Origin: Arthrobacter alkaliphilus
GTDB taxonomy: Bacteria > Actinomycetota > Actinomycetes > Actinomycetales > Micrococcaceae
DNA: 64,000 nt
Assembly (NCBI RefSeq): GCF_021483235.1
Contig: NZ_JAKEEC010000009.1
Coordinates: forward strand, 1-64,000
Reading direction: 5' to 3'
Both the position numbers and the translations under genes were made by a program. The notes beneath the pieces were generated by a model, which saw only the letters and a program-made list of their open reading frames with translations, was not told the DNA's origin and did no database searches. Below, in pieces: positions 1-8,190 of the stretch (within the stretch, counting starts at the first letter, position 1; the number at the start of each line of letters is the position of its first letter).

Positions 1-53
1 CCGCGCGCGGCCTTGACCGGACGAGCTCCGGTAGTGAAATCAGCGGGTGCCAT
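1..53 (-). CDS. hutU: Probable urocanate hydratase, N-terminal 17 codons only
   Basis: Only the first 17 codons lie in the window; the gene continues off the left edge. The start is an ATG preceded by AAGGAG at a 6-nt distance. The visible N-terminus (MAPADFTTGARPVKAAR) resembles that of actinobacterial urocanate hydratases, which open with a GxRPV-RA segment. The enzyme converts urocanate to imidazolone propionate in histidine degradation. The assignment is supported by the adjacent IclR regulator and amino-acid permease, a usual hut context, and by the shared operator. With so little sequence this is a tentative identification. Confidence 0.45.
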   Translation of the reverse strand, partial: MAPADFTTGARPVKAAR

Positions 54-150
54 GATGACTCCTTCGTCTCTGGAAGTTGCTAGGTGGAAGTGCTTCTGTA
101 TCCAGTAGAGCCCCTCGGCAACCGTCGAGGAACGGCTTTCAAGTGTGTGG

Positions 151-167
151 TGTCCGGGATTACAGAC
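151..167. promoter_or_regulatory. Putative IclR operator upstream of hutU
   Basis: TGTCCGGGATTACAGAC. It matches the near-palindrome at 1144-1160 (TGTCTGGAATACCAGAC) at 13 of 17 positions. It lies between the start of the probable hutU and the end of the IclR gene, about 100 nt upstream of the hutU start. Two similar imperfect palindromes flanking a regulator gene are most simply its binding sites. Confidence 0.5.
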
Positions 168-207
168 TCGATCAATCCCACCAGAAGAGCAGTTGGGCAG
201 GGGCTCC

Positions 208-1011
208 CTAGGCAGGGCGTCCGTGGATGCGCACCGAGAGTTCGTCCGCCGTTTTCTGGATACGGGCGGCCAGTGCCGGCCATTCCTCGGCCGGCACCCG
301 GTCTTCGAGGAACGTCACGGCGACTGCCGCCGTCGGCCATCCCAAATGGTCCTTGACGGCAGCGGCGACGGAGCCGAAGCCCGGCGTGACTTCCCCGTGT
401 TCGGTGGCGTAGCCGCGCTGCCGGACCTGATCCAGGTGCGAGGACAGGGCCGAGTACTTCATGATGGGTGATTCCATCTCATGCCGTGCGGTAAAAGCCG
501 CAGCATTCGGATACAGGGCCCTGACCTGCGATTTCGGCAGCGCGGCCAGGATGGCGCGCCCGGTGGCCGTGAGGTGGCTCGGAAGCCGGACCCCGACGTC
601 GGTCACCAGGGACGGGCGGTTCTTCGCACGCTCCTCAACAATGTAGAGAACATCCCGGCCATGCAGCACCGCGAGGTGTGCGCTTTCGCCGATCGCATCC
701 ACGAGGGCGGCGAGCATGGGGCGGCCGAGCCGCGACAAAGGCTCTTGCCGCGAGTAGGCCGAACTGAGCTCGAACGCACTGATGCCCAGTCCGTAGCGCT
801 GTTCCTCATGGAGGTGCAGGACGAAGCCGTTGGCCTCCATGACGCCAAGCAAGTGGTAGACGCTGGATCGCGGCAGTCCGAGCGCGGACGCAATATTGGA
901 CGCTGCCATCGGGCCGCGCCTGGAAGCGAGCAGCTTCAGGATGCGCAGGGTGTTCTCGGCAGCGGGGACCTTGGAGGTGGCCCTGCCTTGGGTGGACGGC
1001 TGTGTGGTCAT
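208..1011 (-). CDS. IclR-family transcriptional regulator
   Basis: 267 residues, typical IclR length. Residues ~18-75 form the winged helix-turn-helix (NTLRILKLLA ... LGLPRSSVYHLLGVMEANGFV) and ~90-260 the effector-binding domain, including the conserved HLTATGRAILA and PGFGSVAAAV segments. It lies between a probable hutU and an amino-acid permease, all three flanked by similar 17-bp imperfect palindromes, so it is likely the histidine-utilisation regulator. Effector is presumably urocanate or a related intermediate (inference). No strong Shine-Dalgarno is needed to choose the start: the ATG is followed at once by a short polar tail and then the HTH. Confidence 0.85.
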   Translation of the reverse strand: MTTQPSTQGRATSKVPAAENTLRILKLLASRRGPMAASNIASALGLPRSSVYHLLGVMEANGFVLHLHEEQRYGLGISAFELSSAYSRQEPLSRLGRPMLAALVDAIGESAHLAVLHGRDVLYIVEERAKNRPSLVTDVGVRLPSHLTATGRAILAALPKSQVRALYPNAAAFTARHEMESPIMKYSALSSHLDQVRQRGYATEHGEVTPGFGSVAAAVKDHLGWPTAAVAVTFLEDRVPAEEWPALAARIQKTADELSVRIHGRPA

Positions 1012-1075
1012 GGCTCCTCTTCGAGTGCACGTTAATACCCGGCAGGCCTGTCCGCCACCACAGCGACAGACCGCG

Positions 1076-1092
1076 TGTCCGGGATCCCGTAC
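1076..1092. promoter_or_regulatory. Possible degenerate operator upstream of the IclR gene
   Basis: TGTCCGGGATCCCGTAC. The first ten bases are identical to the site at 151-160, and 13 of 17 positions match it overall, but the right half is degenerate. It is 65 nt upstream of the IclR start, a position that would suit autoregulation. Weaker evidence than the other two sites. Confidence 0.3.
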
Positions 1093-1142
1093 TTAAGCGT
1101 GCGCTCCTCGCGACGGTCCGGAAAGCCAATAGAAACATGAAG

Positions 1143-1162
1143 ATGTCTGGAATACCAGACAT
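1143..1162. promoter_or_regulatory. Palindromic operator in the IclR/permease intergenic region
   Basis: ATGTCTGG and CCAGACAT form perfect 8-bp arms around AATA. The 309-nt divergent spacer between the IclR gene and the permease contains this site and the weaker one at 1076-1092; I see no gene in the rest of it. The site matches the one upstream of hutU, which ties both transcription units to one regulator. Confidence 0.6.
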
Positions 1163-1320
1163 TTCTCACACTCCGGCGCTTTCCATGGCGAGCACCGGCC
1201 ATGCGACCCGCCCGGCGTCTGAGGACCGAGACAGCGATGCCCCGTGAGGCCCATCACAGCCCTCCCGGGGATGGTCTGCTGGTTAATAGTCCCCCTCCCC
1301 AATGACGAGAAGGTTTCCGC

Positions 1321-2793
1321 ATGCAGCAAGCACCAACAGCCGTGAGGACATCACCGGCCAAAGCCGTTGAAAGCGCGGTTGGCACCGCGCTGAGCCGCGG
1401 TCTCAACGTCCGCCACATCCGTTTCATGGCCCTCGGATCAGCCATCGGCACAGGCCTCTTCTACGGCTCTGCCTCCGCCATCCAAAAGGCCGGCCCGGCG
1501 GTTCTCTTCGCGTACATGATCGGCGGCGCCGCCGTGTTCATGGTGATGCGCGCCCTTGGTGAAATGGCCGTGCGCCATCCCGTCTCGGGCTCGTTCGGCC
1601 AGTACGCCAGCCGCTACCTCGGGCCGCTGGCCGGGTTCATCACTGGCTGGACCTACGTCTTTGAAATGGCCATCGTGGCGATCGCGGACGTGACGGCGTT
1701 CAGTATCTACATGGGCTTCTGGTTCCCGCAGGTGGACCGATGGATCTGGGTCCTGGCGATCATCCTCCTCCTAGGCGCCATGAACCTCCTCAGCGTCAAG
1801 GTCTTCGGCGAGCTCGAATTCTGGTTCTCGCTCATCAAGGTGCTGGCGATCATCGCGATGATTGCCGGCGGCGCTGCGATCATCGTGTTCGGTTTCCACT
1901 CGGGCAGCGGCGGCCCGGCACCCGGGCTCGGTAACCTCGTTGACCACGGCGGCCTGTTTCCCAACGGATTCGAAGGGCTCCTCGCCTCGTTCGCCGTCGT
2001 CATGTTCGCCTTCGGCGGGATCGAAACGATCGGCATCACGGCAGGCGAGGCCGCAGACCCCAAGAAGGTCATTCCGCAGGCCGTCAACACTGTCCCCGTG
2101 CGCGTCCTGTTGTTCTATGTCCTGACCCTCAGCGTGCTCATGAGCCTGTTTCCCTGGGATGAAATCGGCAACAATGGCAGCCCGTTCGTGCAGATCTTCA
2201 GCGGCCTCGGCATCCCCGCTGCGCCGCACATCCTGAACGTGGTGGTCATCACCTCGGCCCTTTCGGCGATCAACAGCGATATTTTCGGCGCCGGCCGCAT
2301 CCTCTTCGGTCTCTCGCAACAGGGACACGCACCCAAGAGCTTCGGCAAGATCTCGCGCCACGGGGTTCCGTGGATGACAGTGGTCCTGATGGGCGGCATC
2401 CTGCTGGTGGGCGTGGTCCTCAACGCCGTGATCCCCGAGGACGTGTTCCTGGTAATCGCCTCGATTGCCACCTTCGCGACCGTCTGGGTGTGGGTCATGA
2501 TCCTTGCATCGCATGTCGCCATGAAACGGGAGATCAAGCGCAAGGGACTTCCGGCGTCGGAATTCGCCTCGCCGTGGTGGCCGGCCGCTTCCGTGCTGAC
2601 CATCGCCTTCATGGCCCTGGTGATCGTGATCCTTGGCGTCTTCGAGGACACCCGCGTGGCCCTCTACGTCGGCGCCGTGTGGCTCGGGCTGCTCGTTCTG
2701 GCCTACAAGCTGTGGGTCCGCGGCGGCGGCCGCGTCCGCGCCGACCTCGTCGATGAGACAGCGTCGCTTCCCGTGGTCGCGAAGCGTCCCTAG
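1321..2793 (+). CDS. APC-family amino acid permease (probable histidine/proline-type)
   Basis: 490 residues with about 12 hydrophobic segments. The first carries the amino-acid transporter signature [19 protein letters not shown] at residues ~37-55, followed by [16 protein letters not shown], the AAT-subfamily consensus shared by ProY, LysP and AroP-type permeases. It probably imports histidine or another amino acid across the cytoplasmic membrane by proton symport. Divergent from the IclR regulator and near the probable hutU, hence a likely histidine permease; substrate is inferred from context only. Confidence 0.85.
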   Translation: MQQAPTAVRTSPAKAVESAVGTALSRGLNVRHIRFMALGSAIGTGLFYGSASAIQKAGPAVLFAYMIGGAAVFMVMRALGEMAVRHPVSGSFGQYASRYLGPLAGFITGWTYVFEMAIVAIADVTAFSIYMGFWFPQVDRWIWVLAIILLLGAMNLLSVKVFGELEFWFSLIKVLAIIAMIAGGAAIIVFGFHSGSGGPAPGLGNLVDHGGLFPNGFEGLLASFAVVMFAFGGIETIGITAGEAADPKKVIPQAVNTVPVRVLLFYVLTLSVLMSLFPWDEIGNNGSPFVQIFSGLGIPAAPHILNVVVITSALSAINSDIFGAGRILFGLSQQGHAPKSFGKISRHGVPWMTVVLMGGILLVGVVLNAVIPEDVFLVIASIATFATVWVWVMILASHVAMKREIKRKGLPASEFASPWWPAASVLTIAFMALVIVILGVFEDTRVALYVGAVWLGLLVLAYKLWVRGGGRVRADLVDETASLPVVAKRP

Positions 2794-2864
2794 CGCGCCT
2801 GATGAGGACCAGGACGACGACGGCGGCACGCCACCAGCCATCGACCGTCACCACAGGCCAGCGC

Positions 2865-2870
2865 TATCAT
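2865..2870 (+). promoter_or_regulatory. -10 box of a probable leaderless promoter (LysE gene)
   Basis: TATCAT ends five bases before the ATG of the LysE-family gene. No Shine-Dalgarno is present, so transcription probably starts at or next to the start codon. The same TANNNT-(6-7 nt)-ATG layout recurs in this window before the DUF445, TetR and VOC genes. Confidence 0.45.
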
Positions 2871-2875
2871 CAGGC

Positions 2876-3511
2876 ATGGTTCCCTTCACGAATCTCCTTG
2901 CTTTTGCGCTGGCCGCCCTGGTCCTCATCGCCGTCCCCGGCCCAAGTGTGCTGTTCGTGATCGGACGTTCCCTCGCCCTGGGCCGCAAAGGCGGGCTCCT
3001 CAGCGTCCTGGGGAACGCCTTGGGCATGATTCCGCAGATCATTGCCGTGGCACTGGGGGTCGGTACGGTCCTGGCCCAGTCGATCGTGCTGTTCACCATC
3101 ATCAAGTTCGCTGGCGCGGCCTACTTGATCTACCTCGGGGTGCAGGCGATACGTCACCGCGGCGGCCGTTCGACGGCGGCCGGCCCGGCGCCGTCGCGGT
3201 CCATGTGGCGTCTGATCCGCGAGGGTTTCATCGTCGGTGCGAGCAACCCGAAGTCGATCGTTTTCTTCGTGGCGGTGCTGCCCCAGTTCGTGGAGTATTC
3301 GAGCGGCAGTATTCCCCTTCAGCTCGCCGAGCTGGGGGTTGTTTTCCTGCTGATTGCGCTGATTTCCGACAGCATCTGGGCCCTTGCCGCAGGCACCGCA
3401 CGCCACTGGTTTGCCCGTTCGCCCCGCCGGATCTCCACGTTGGGTGCCACGGGCGGCGTCATGATGATCGGGCTCGGCGGAACGCTGGCCTTCACAGGCG
3501 CCAAGTCCTAG
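2876..3511 (+). CDS. LysE-family translocator (amino acid exporter)
   Basis: 211 residues, six predicted membrane segments, family-typical length. The N-terminal signature AVPGPSVLFVIGRSLALGRK (residues ~20-39) and the later GASNPKSIVFF segment (~125-135) are conserved in RhtB/LysE exporters. Role: efflux of an amino acid or derivative; the substrate cannot be told. The reading frame stays open upstream, but this ATG is chosen because translation from it begins exactly at the first membrane helix and a -10 box sits directly in front. Confidence 0.85.
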   Translation: MVPFTNLLAFALAALVLIAVPGPSVLFVIGRSLALGRKGGLLSVLGNALGMIPQIIAVALGVGTVLAQSIVLFTIIKFAGAAYLIYLGVQAIRHRGGRSTAAGPAPSRSMWRLIREGFIVGASNPKSIVFFVAVLPQFVEYSSGSIPLQLAELGVVFLLIALISDSIWALAAGTARHWFARSPRRISTLGATGGVMMIGLGGTLAFTGAKS

Positions 3512-3538
3512 GCCGCAGGATCATAGCCAACACCGGAC

Positions 3539-4186
3539 TCAGCCTGCAGGAAGCCAATCCACCAGCGAGTCCGAGTCGTGGACCCGGCATACCCGCTCGC
3601 TGTCCTGGGCAGGACCATCAGCAAGCTTGAGGGTGATCTTCATGAGGATGTCGTGCGATGCCACGCCGGAAGCCGACGTCGACTGCGCGGGGTTTCCGGA
3701 AAAGGCGATGGAGACCACGGTGAACGGCCGGGGCACCACGGTTCCGGTCACAATTGACGAGTGGGCTGCATCGCTTTGCAGCCGGGCCGTGCAGCTGTCC
3801 TTAATGCGTTGGATTCCCGCTTCGTCGAGCCCCTGCTGCACAGGAGCAGGCGCCGCGGGCGCGGGAACAGGCGCCGCTGGCACCGGGGCATCGGGCTTGG
3901 CACTGTCCGCCGGGGCGGGGACTGCGGCCTGACTTGAAGGCGCAGCGCCGGCGGAAGCCGTCCCGGCCGACGCATTGGGGTTTGGCGCTGAAGCCGTGGC
4001 ACTCGGCGTCGCGGCTGTCGTACCGGCGGGGGCAGGCGCGGAAGAAGACGCGCCGACTGCGGCTGGCGCCGCGGCGCCAGCATTCGAGCCCGATGAAGTC
4101 TGCGTCGCGTTGAGGGTGATCGCCCCCACCAGCCCGACCGCCACCACTCCCGCAACGACAATTCCTGTTTTTGCAGCCCGTCGCAT
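3539..4186 (-). CDS. Secreted or membrane-anchored Ala/Pro-rich protein
   Basis: 215 residues. Residues ~7-29 are a single hydrophobic helix preceded by RRAAK (signal anchor or signal peptide without a clear lipobox). Residues ~30-118 are a low-complexity Ala/Pro/Ser/Thr linker of wall-spanning type. The remaining ~95 residues form a small globular domain with two cysteines and a VVSIAFSGN strand. I do not recognise the domain. The ATG has an AGGGGG element in front. Convergent with the LysE gene. Likely exported; function unknown. Confidence 0.7.
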   Translation of the reverse strand: MRRAAKTGIVVAGVVAVGLVGAITLNATQTSSGSNAGAAAPAAVGASSSAPAPAGTTAATPSATASAPNPNASAGTASAGAAPSSQAAVPAPADSAKPDAPVPAAPVPAPAAPAPVQQGLDEAGIQRIKDSCTARLQSDAAHSSIVTGTVVPRPFTVVSIAFSGNPAQSTSASGVASHDILMKITLKLADGPAQDSERVCRVHDSDSLVDWLPAG

Positions 4187-4443
4187 AGTTCCCCCTCCCA
4201 GATCTGACGGAACATTTGCTCTGAGCGTATGGACTGTCCGCCCGGCCTGGCATGCGTAACCCCTACCCGTCTTTTGACCCTGGTACTCGGTTCACCACCT
4301 GCTCCCGCCGGGATCCTTATCCGAGTAATGGTGAGAGTGACGTGAGTGGACCATGTGCCATAACGGGTGCAAGTCACTCATGTGCTGCTTGGGGACGGCA
4401 CCTACGGTTGGGGGAGATCGCGACTTGCAAAGGAGGGGTTCCG

Positions 4444-4728
4444 ATGATCGATCCGTACTCAAGGCACGCTGCCCGGATGCGCAAGCAGCGCCGTCATGCG
4501 CTGGCTTCGCAGCTTTGCCGCGTATTTTCGAGGGCAGCCAAACAGGCCAAGACGGCTGTTTCCCCTTTCAAGGTGGGCGACTATGTAGCCGGGGACGATC
4601 CTTTCAACGGATCCCAGGAAGGGGTGGTAGCCATCATCACAGGCCCATCAATTGGATTGAGGACGGCCGCGCCCAAGGGTGGCACCTTGGTCTATTACGA
4701 CTACCGCCAAGTGAGGAGGCCGTGGTGA
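4444..4728 (+). CDS. Small basic hypothetical protein
   Basis: 94 residues. The start is fixed by a near-perfect AAAGGAGG seven bases before the ATG; a longer reading frame exists but lacks a ribosome site. The N-terminal third is strongly basic (RMRKQRRHA), the C-terminal half reads like a small beta barrel (FKVGDYVAGDD ... GGTLVYYDYRQV). Its TGA overlaps the GTG of the next gene, so the pair is translationally coupled and probably works together. I do not recognise a family. The 257-nt gap upstream holds nothing I can name. Confidence 0.65.
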   Translation: MIDPYSRHAARMRKQRRHALASQLCRVFSRAAKQAKTAVSPFKVGDYVAGDDPFNGSQEGVVAIITGPSIGLRTAAPKGGTLVYYDYRQVRRPW

Positions 4729-4952
4729 ACATGTCCGCCATGGGTGTGCCGTCCAACCGGTTCATGACCATCGCCGAGGTTGCCGAGGCCTTGCGGGTAT
4801 CCAGGATGACCGTCTACCGCCTCGTGAACTCGCACGCCATCCATGCCGTGCGGTTCGGCCGGTCATACCGTGTTCCCGAGTCGGCAGTGGAGTCGTACAT
4901 CGAGCACTCCGCCGTGGATGAGGCCGATCCAGAGACTGACGGGGAACCGTAA
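4725..4952 (+). CDS. Excisionase-type helix-turn-helix protein
   Basis: 75 residues counted from the GTG that overlaps the preceding stop codon (GTGA), with GAGGAGG five bases upstream. Residues ~12-60 are a MerR/excisionase-like winged helix (MTIAEVAEALRVSRMTVYRLV ... FGRSYRVPESAVESYI), the HTH_17 pattern found in phage excisionases and small actinobacterial regulators such as BldC-type proteins. There is no integrase nearby, so a chromosomal regulator is more likely than an excisionase. An alternative ATG lies two codons downstream. Confidence 0.7.
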   Translation: MNMSAMGVPSNRFMTIAEVAEALRVSRMTVYRLVNSHAIHAVRFGRSYRVPESAVESYIEHSAVDEADPETDGEP

Positions 4953-4984
4953 GGGTCCTCGGTTTCACCACACCCACGGGACAG

Positions 4985-5728
4985 CTACCGGGCGGACCAG
5001 CCTCCGTCCATCGTGTAGCTGGCCCCGGTGACCATGCCGGCGTCGTCGGACGCTATCCATGCGGCCAGCGACGCGACCTCCTCCGGCTCCACAAGTCTCT
5101 TCACGGACGATTCCGTCAGCATGACCTTCGCCAGGACCTCCGATTCCGGGATGCCGTGCAGGATTGCCTGGTCCGCGATCTGCTTCTCGACGAGGGGCGT
5201 ACGAACGTACCCCGGGTTGATGCAGTTGGAGGTGACCCCGTGCGGACCGCCCTCAAGGGCCGTCACTTTACTGAGCCCCTCAAGCCCGTGCTTGGCTGAG
5301 ACATAGGCGCTCTTGAACGCCGAGGCCCGCAGGCCGTGGACCGAGGAGATGTTGATGATCCGGCCGAATCCGTTGGCGTACATGTGCGGGAGCGCGGCCC
5401 TGACGAGCAGGAACGGCGCTTCGAGCATGAGGGTCAGGATGCGGCGGAAGTCTGCCGGTTCGAACTCCTCGATAGGGGCGACCTTCTGGATGCCCGCATT
5501 GTTCACGAGGATGTCGCAATCCAGGCTGAGCCCCGCGAGCGCCTCGGTGTCGAGCAAGTCGACGGTCCAGGCCGTGCCGCCCAGCTTGTCGGCGAGGGCC
5601 GCGGCTCCGGCGGCATCGACGTCGGCCACCACGACCTTCGCCCCGCGCGCTGCGAGAGCCGTGGCACACGCCGCTCCGATGCCGCTGGCACCACCGGTGA
5701 CAAGGGCCTTGCGGCCTTCCAGGGTCAT
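4985..5728 (-). CDS. bdhA: 3-hydroxybutyrate dehydrogenase (SDR family)
   Basis: 247 residues. Classical short-chain dehydrogenase: TGGASGIG cofactor motif at residues ~11-18, NNAG near 82-85, catalytic Ser-Tyr-Lys in NISSVHG and YVSAKHG. The C-terminal stretch GYVRTPLVEKQIADQA followed by HGIPE is specific to D-3-hydroxybutyrate dehydrogenases, which oxidise 3-hydroxybutyrate to acetoacetate with NAD. Its ATG overlaps the stop of the upstream transporter by four bases, so the two are one operon, probably for uptake and use of ketone bodies or PHB monomer. Confidence 0.85.
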   Translation of the reverse strand: MTLEGRKALVTGGASGIGAACATALAARGAKVVVADVDAAGAAALADKLGGTAWTVDLLDTEALAGLSLDCDILVNNAGIQKVAPIEEFEPADFRRILTLMLEAPFLLVRAALPHMYANGFGRIINISSVHGLRASAFKSAYVSAKHGLEGLSKVTALEGGPHGVTSNCINPGYVRTPLVEKQIADQAILHGIPESEVLAKVMLTESSVKRLVEPEEVASLAAWIASDDAGMVTGASYTMDGGWSAR

Positions 5729-7098
5729 GCCCGGGCACCCGCGAGGCCGTGGCGGACGGCGTCGTCGTGATCGACGTCCTTCAGCGCGACGCCGCGGGTC
5801 TCCTTGAGCGTCAGGACGACGACGGCGGTGATCGCGCACGTGATGACCAGGTAGACGGCGGTGGGCATCCAGGATCCGGTGTCCTTGAGCCACTGGGTCG
5901 CCAGCAGCGGGGCGAGCGAACCGGCGAAGATCGAGGTGACCTGCGAACCGAGGGAGACTCCCGAGTAACGCATCCGGGTGGGGAAGAGTTCGGTCATGAT
6001 GGCCGGCTGCCCGGCGTACATGAAGGCGTGCAGGCAGAGGCCGATGGTGACGGCGGCAACGATCACCACGGGGTTCTTGGTGTCGAACATGGGGAAGGCG
6101 AAGAACGGCCAGGCGGCGCAACTGATGGCACCGACCAGGTAAACCGGCTTGCGGCCCCAAGTGTCTGCCAGCCGGCCGACCTGCGGGATGACCACGAAGT
6201 GGACAACGTGCGCGATCAGCAGGGCGAGGAGCAAGGACGAGGTGTCGTACTTGTCCACGGTCTTGAGGTAGACGATGGAGAAGCTCACCACGAGGTAGTA
6301 CATGATGTTCTCGGCAAGCCTGAGGCCCATGGCCTGCAGGATGCCCTTGGGGTACTTGCGGATGACCTCGCCGACGCCATAGCTGATGGCTTGTTCCTTC
6401 TCCACCTGGGCCTTCGCTTCGAGGAAGATCGGGGCCTCGGTCACGTGGGTTCGGATGTAGTAGCCGACGAAGACGATCACCGCGGAGAGCCAGAAGGCCA
6501 CGCGCCAGCCCCAGCCGAGGAAGGCTGCGCTGCTCAGGGTGGTGGACATGATGAACAGGACCAGCGTGGCGAGGAGGTTGCCGACAGGAACTGCGGCCTG
6601 CGGCCAGCTCGACCAGAATCCGCGGGATTCCTTGGGACTGTGCTCGGCCACGAGCAGAACTGCGCCGCCCCATTCGCCGCCGAGCGCGAAGCCCTGGATG
6701 AAGCGCAGTGCGACGAGGATGGCGGGCGCCCAGTAGCCGAGGTCGGCGAAGCCCGGGAGGCAGCCCATAAGGAAGGTGGACACGCCGACAATCACGATGG
6801 TCAGCTGCAGCGTGGGCTTGCGGCCGAGCTTGTCGCCGATTTGGCCGAAGACGATGCCGCCCAGGGGCCGGGCCACGAAGCCCACCGCGTAGGTCAGGAA
6901 CGCCTGGATGATGCCGTCAAGGTCGTTGCCCGTCGGCGGGAAGAAGTACTTGCCGAAAACCAGCGTTGCGGCGGTGGCGTAGAGAAAGAATTCGTACCAT
7001 TCCACCACGGTGCCCACCATTGAGGCGGCGACGATCTTTTTGAGGCCTGCGCCTTTGCCGGTGGCGGCGCCGGCTGCGGAGCGCTGTTCTACGCTCAT
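5725..7098 (-). CDS. MHS-family MFS transporter (probable 3-hydroxybutyrate/organic acid symporter)
   Basis: 457 residues, 12 membrane segments. Hallmarks of the metabolite:H+ symporter family: GTVVEWYEFFLYATAA in helix 1, FVARPLGGIVFGQIGDKLGR in the helix 2-3 loop, and RFIQGFALGGEWGGAV. The start chosen has AAGGAG six bases upstream; another ATG lies two codons earlier. Coupled to the 3-hydroxybutyrate dehydrogenase gene and divergent from a LysR regulator, it most likely imports the substrate of that enzyme. Confidence 0.8.
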   Translation of the reverse strand: MSVEQRSAAGAATGKGAGLKKIVAASMVGTVVEWYEFFLYATAATLVFGKYFFPPTGNDLDGIIQAFLTYAVGFVARPLGGIVFGQIGDKLGRKPTLQLTIVIVGVSTFLMGCLPGFADLGYWAPAILVALRFIQGFALGGEWGGAVLLVAEHSPKESRGFWSSWPQAAVPVGNLLATLVLFIMSTTLSSAAFLGWGWRVAFWLSAVIVFVGYYIRTHVTEAPIFLEAKAQVEKEQAISYGVGEVIRKYPKGILQAMGLRLAENIMYYLVVSFSIVYLKTVDKYDTSSLLLALLIAHVVHFVVIPQVGRLADTWGRKPVYLVGAISCAAWPFFAFPMFDTKNPVVIVAAVTIGLCLHAFMYAGQPAIMTELFPTRMRYSGVSLGSQVTSIFAGSLAPLLATQWLKDTGSWMPTAVYLVITCAITAVVVLTLKETRGVALKDVDHDDAVRHGLAGARA

Positions 7099-7227
7099 GT
7101 CCATCTCCTTAGTGTCCACACTGACACGTACTGTGATCCACAGCACGAAATGCTCCAATGAGTATTGCCGCACACTTCTGTTCCTTCAATAGCCAAAATG
7201 GCACCATATGTGTGCAGAATTGCAGAT

Positions 7228-8124
7228 ATGAATCCGAATCCCGATGACCTCCTCGTCCTCCTCGCGGTATCGCGTTCAGGTAAGTTCACGACGGCGGCCC
7301 AAGCCTTGGGACTGAGCCACACCACCGTTTCCCGCAGGATCGCCGCGCTTGAGAAGGCACTCGGCGGCCGCGTCCTCGCGCGGGCGGCAGGCGGCTGGGA
7401 AGTCACGGAACTCGGAGCCGAGGCCGTGGGCGTGGCGGAGCGGATCGAAGCGGCGGTGGGCACGCTGGGACCGGAGGACCGCGCGCCGGACCCTATTGCC
7501 GGCGTCGTGCGCATGACCGCGACCGACGGTTTCAGTGCCTACATCGCGGCACCGGCGGTGGCCCGGTTGCGGCGGCTGCATCCCGGCCTCACCGTGGAGA
7601 TCATCACCGTGACCCGGCGGGCGCTCCAGCAGCGTTCCGGCCTGGACCTGGAAGTAGTGGTGGGCGAACCGCAGGTGCACCGGGCCGAGGCCGTGCTGTT
7701 GGGCGAGTACATGCTGGGAATGTATGCCTCACGCGAATACCTGGCCCTTCACGGCGTCCCCGGCACGGTGGAGGAGCTGACGAGGCATCAGCTGGTCTAT
7801 TTCGTTGACTCCATGCTGCAGGTGGATGATCTCGATGCCCCTCGCCGGCTGGTCCCCTCCATGCGCGACGGCTTGAGCTCCACCAACGTCTTCGTCCATG
7901 TGGAGGCGACGCGGGCCGGGGCGGGTATCGGCTTCCTGCCGTGCTTCATGGCGGACCGGCACCCGGACCTGGTGCGATTGCTGCCCTCGAATTTCGCGGA
8001 GCTGCTCCCCTACTGGATGGTCCTGCGTCCCGACTCGATGCGCCGCCCCGCCGTCGCCGCCGTCGTGCACGCCCTTCAAGAGGAGACGGCCGCCCACCGC
8101 GAGCTGCTCCTGGCCCGCCACTAA
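7228..8124 (+). CDS. LysR-family transcriptional regulator
   Basis: 298 residues. The N-terminal HTH (DDLLVLLAVSRSGKFTTAAQ ... SHTTVSRRIAALEKALG, residues ~5-60) and the periplasmic-binding-like effector domain (~85-290) are clear. The ATG is placed to give the usual LysR N-terminus; upstream codons in frame carry no ribosome site. The 129-nt divergent spacer to the transporter gene should hold its operator; an imperfect dyad ATATGTGTGCAGAATTGCAG runs into the start codon. Likely activates the 3-hydroxybutyrate operon. Confidence 0.85.
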   Translation: MNPNPDDLLVLLAVSRSGKFTTAAQALGLSHTTVSRRIAALEKALGGRVLARAAGGWEVTELGAEAVGVAERIEAAVGTLGPEDRAPDPIAGVVRMTATDGFSAYIAAPAVARLRRLHPGLTVEIITVTRRALQQRSGLDLEVVVGEPQVHRAEAVLLGEYMLGMYASREYLALHGVPGTVEELTRHQLVYFVDSMLQVDDLDAPRRLVPSMRDGLSSTNVFVHVEATRAGAGIGFLPCFMADRHPDLVRLLPSNFAELLPYWMVLRPDSMRRPAVAAVVHALQEETAAHRELLLARH

Positions 8125-8128
8125 CGAT

Positions 8129-8190
8129 CATCGACTGCTGAGATGTGGTCGTTTTGGGCGCCCTAAACGACAGTTACGGAGCAGTCGATG
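8129..8190. repeat. Palindromic intergenic element, AACGACAGTTAC family, copy 1
   Basis: Nested dyad: outer arms CATCGACTGCT / AGCAGTCGATG (8129-8139, 8180-8190), inner arms GTCGTTT / AAACGAC (8148-8154, 8165-8171), centre GGGCGCCC. It shares AACGACAGTTACG and CAxTCGATGGG with the copy at 23.8 kb. It lies at the 3' ends of two converging genes and could act as a bidirectional terminator. The right arm contains the last codons of the spermidine-synthase-like gene. Confidence 0.7.

Noticed and set aside
4725..4952. Excisionase of an integrated element
   Set aside because: No integrase, attachment-site repeats or phage genes nearby; the small HTH is coupled to an ordinary small gene.
5729..6673. 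N-terminal extension of the 3-hydroxybutyrate dehydrogenase into the transporter gene
   Set aside because: The extension is Arg/Pro-rich shadow sequence; the true start is the ATG overlapping the transporter stop.
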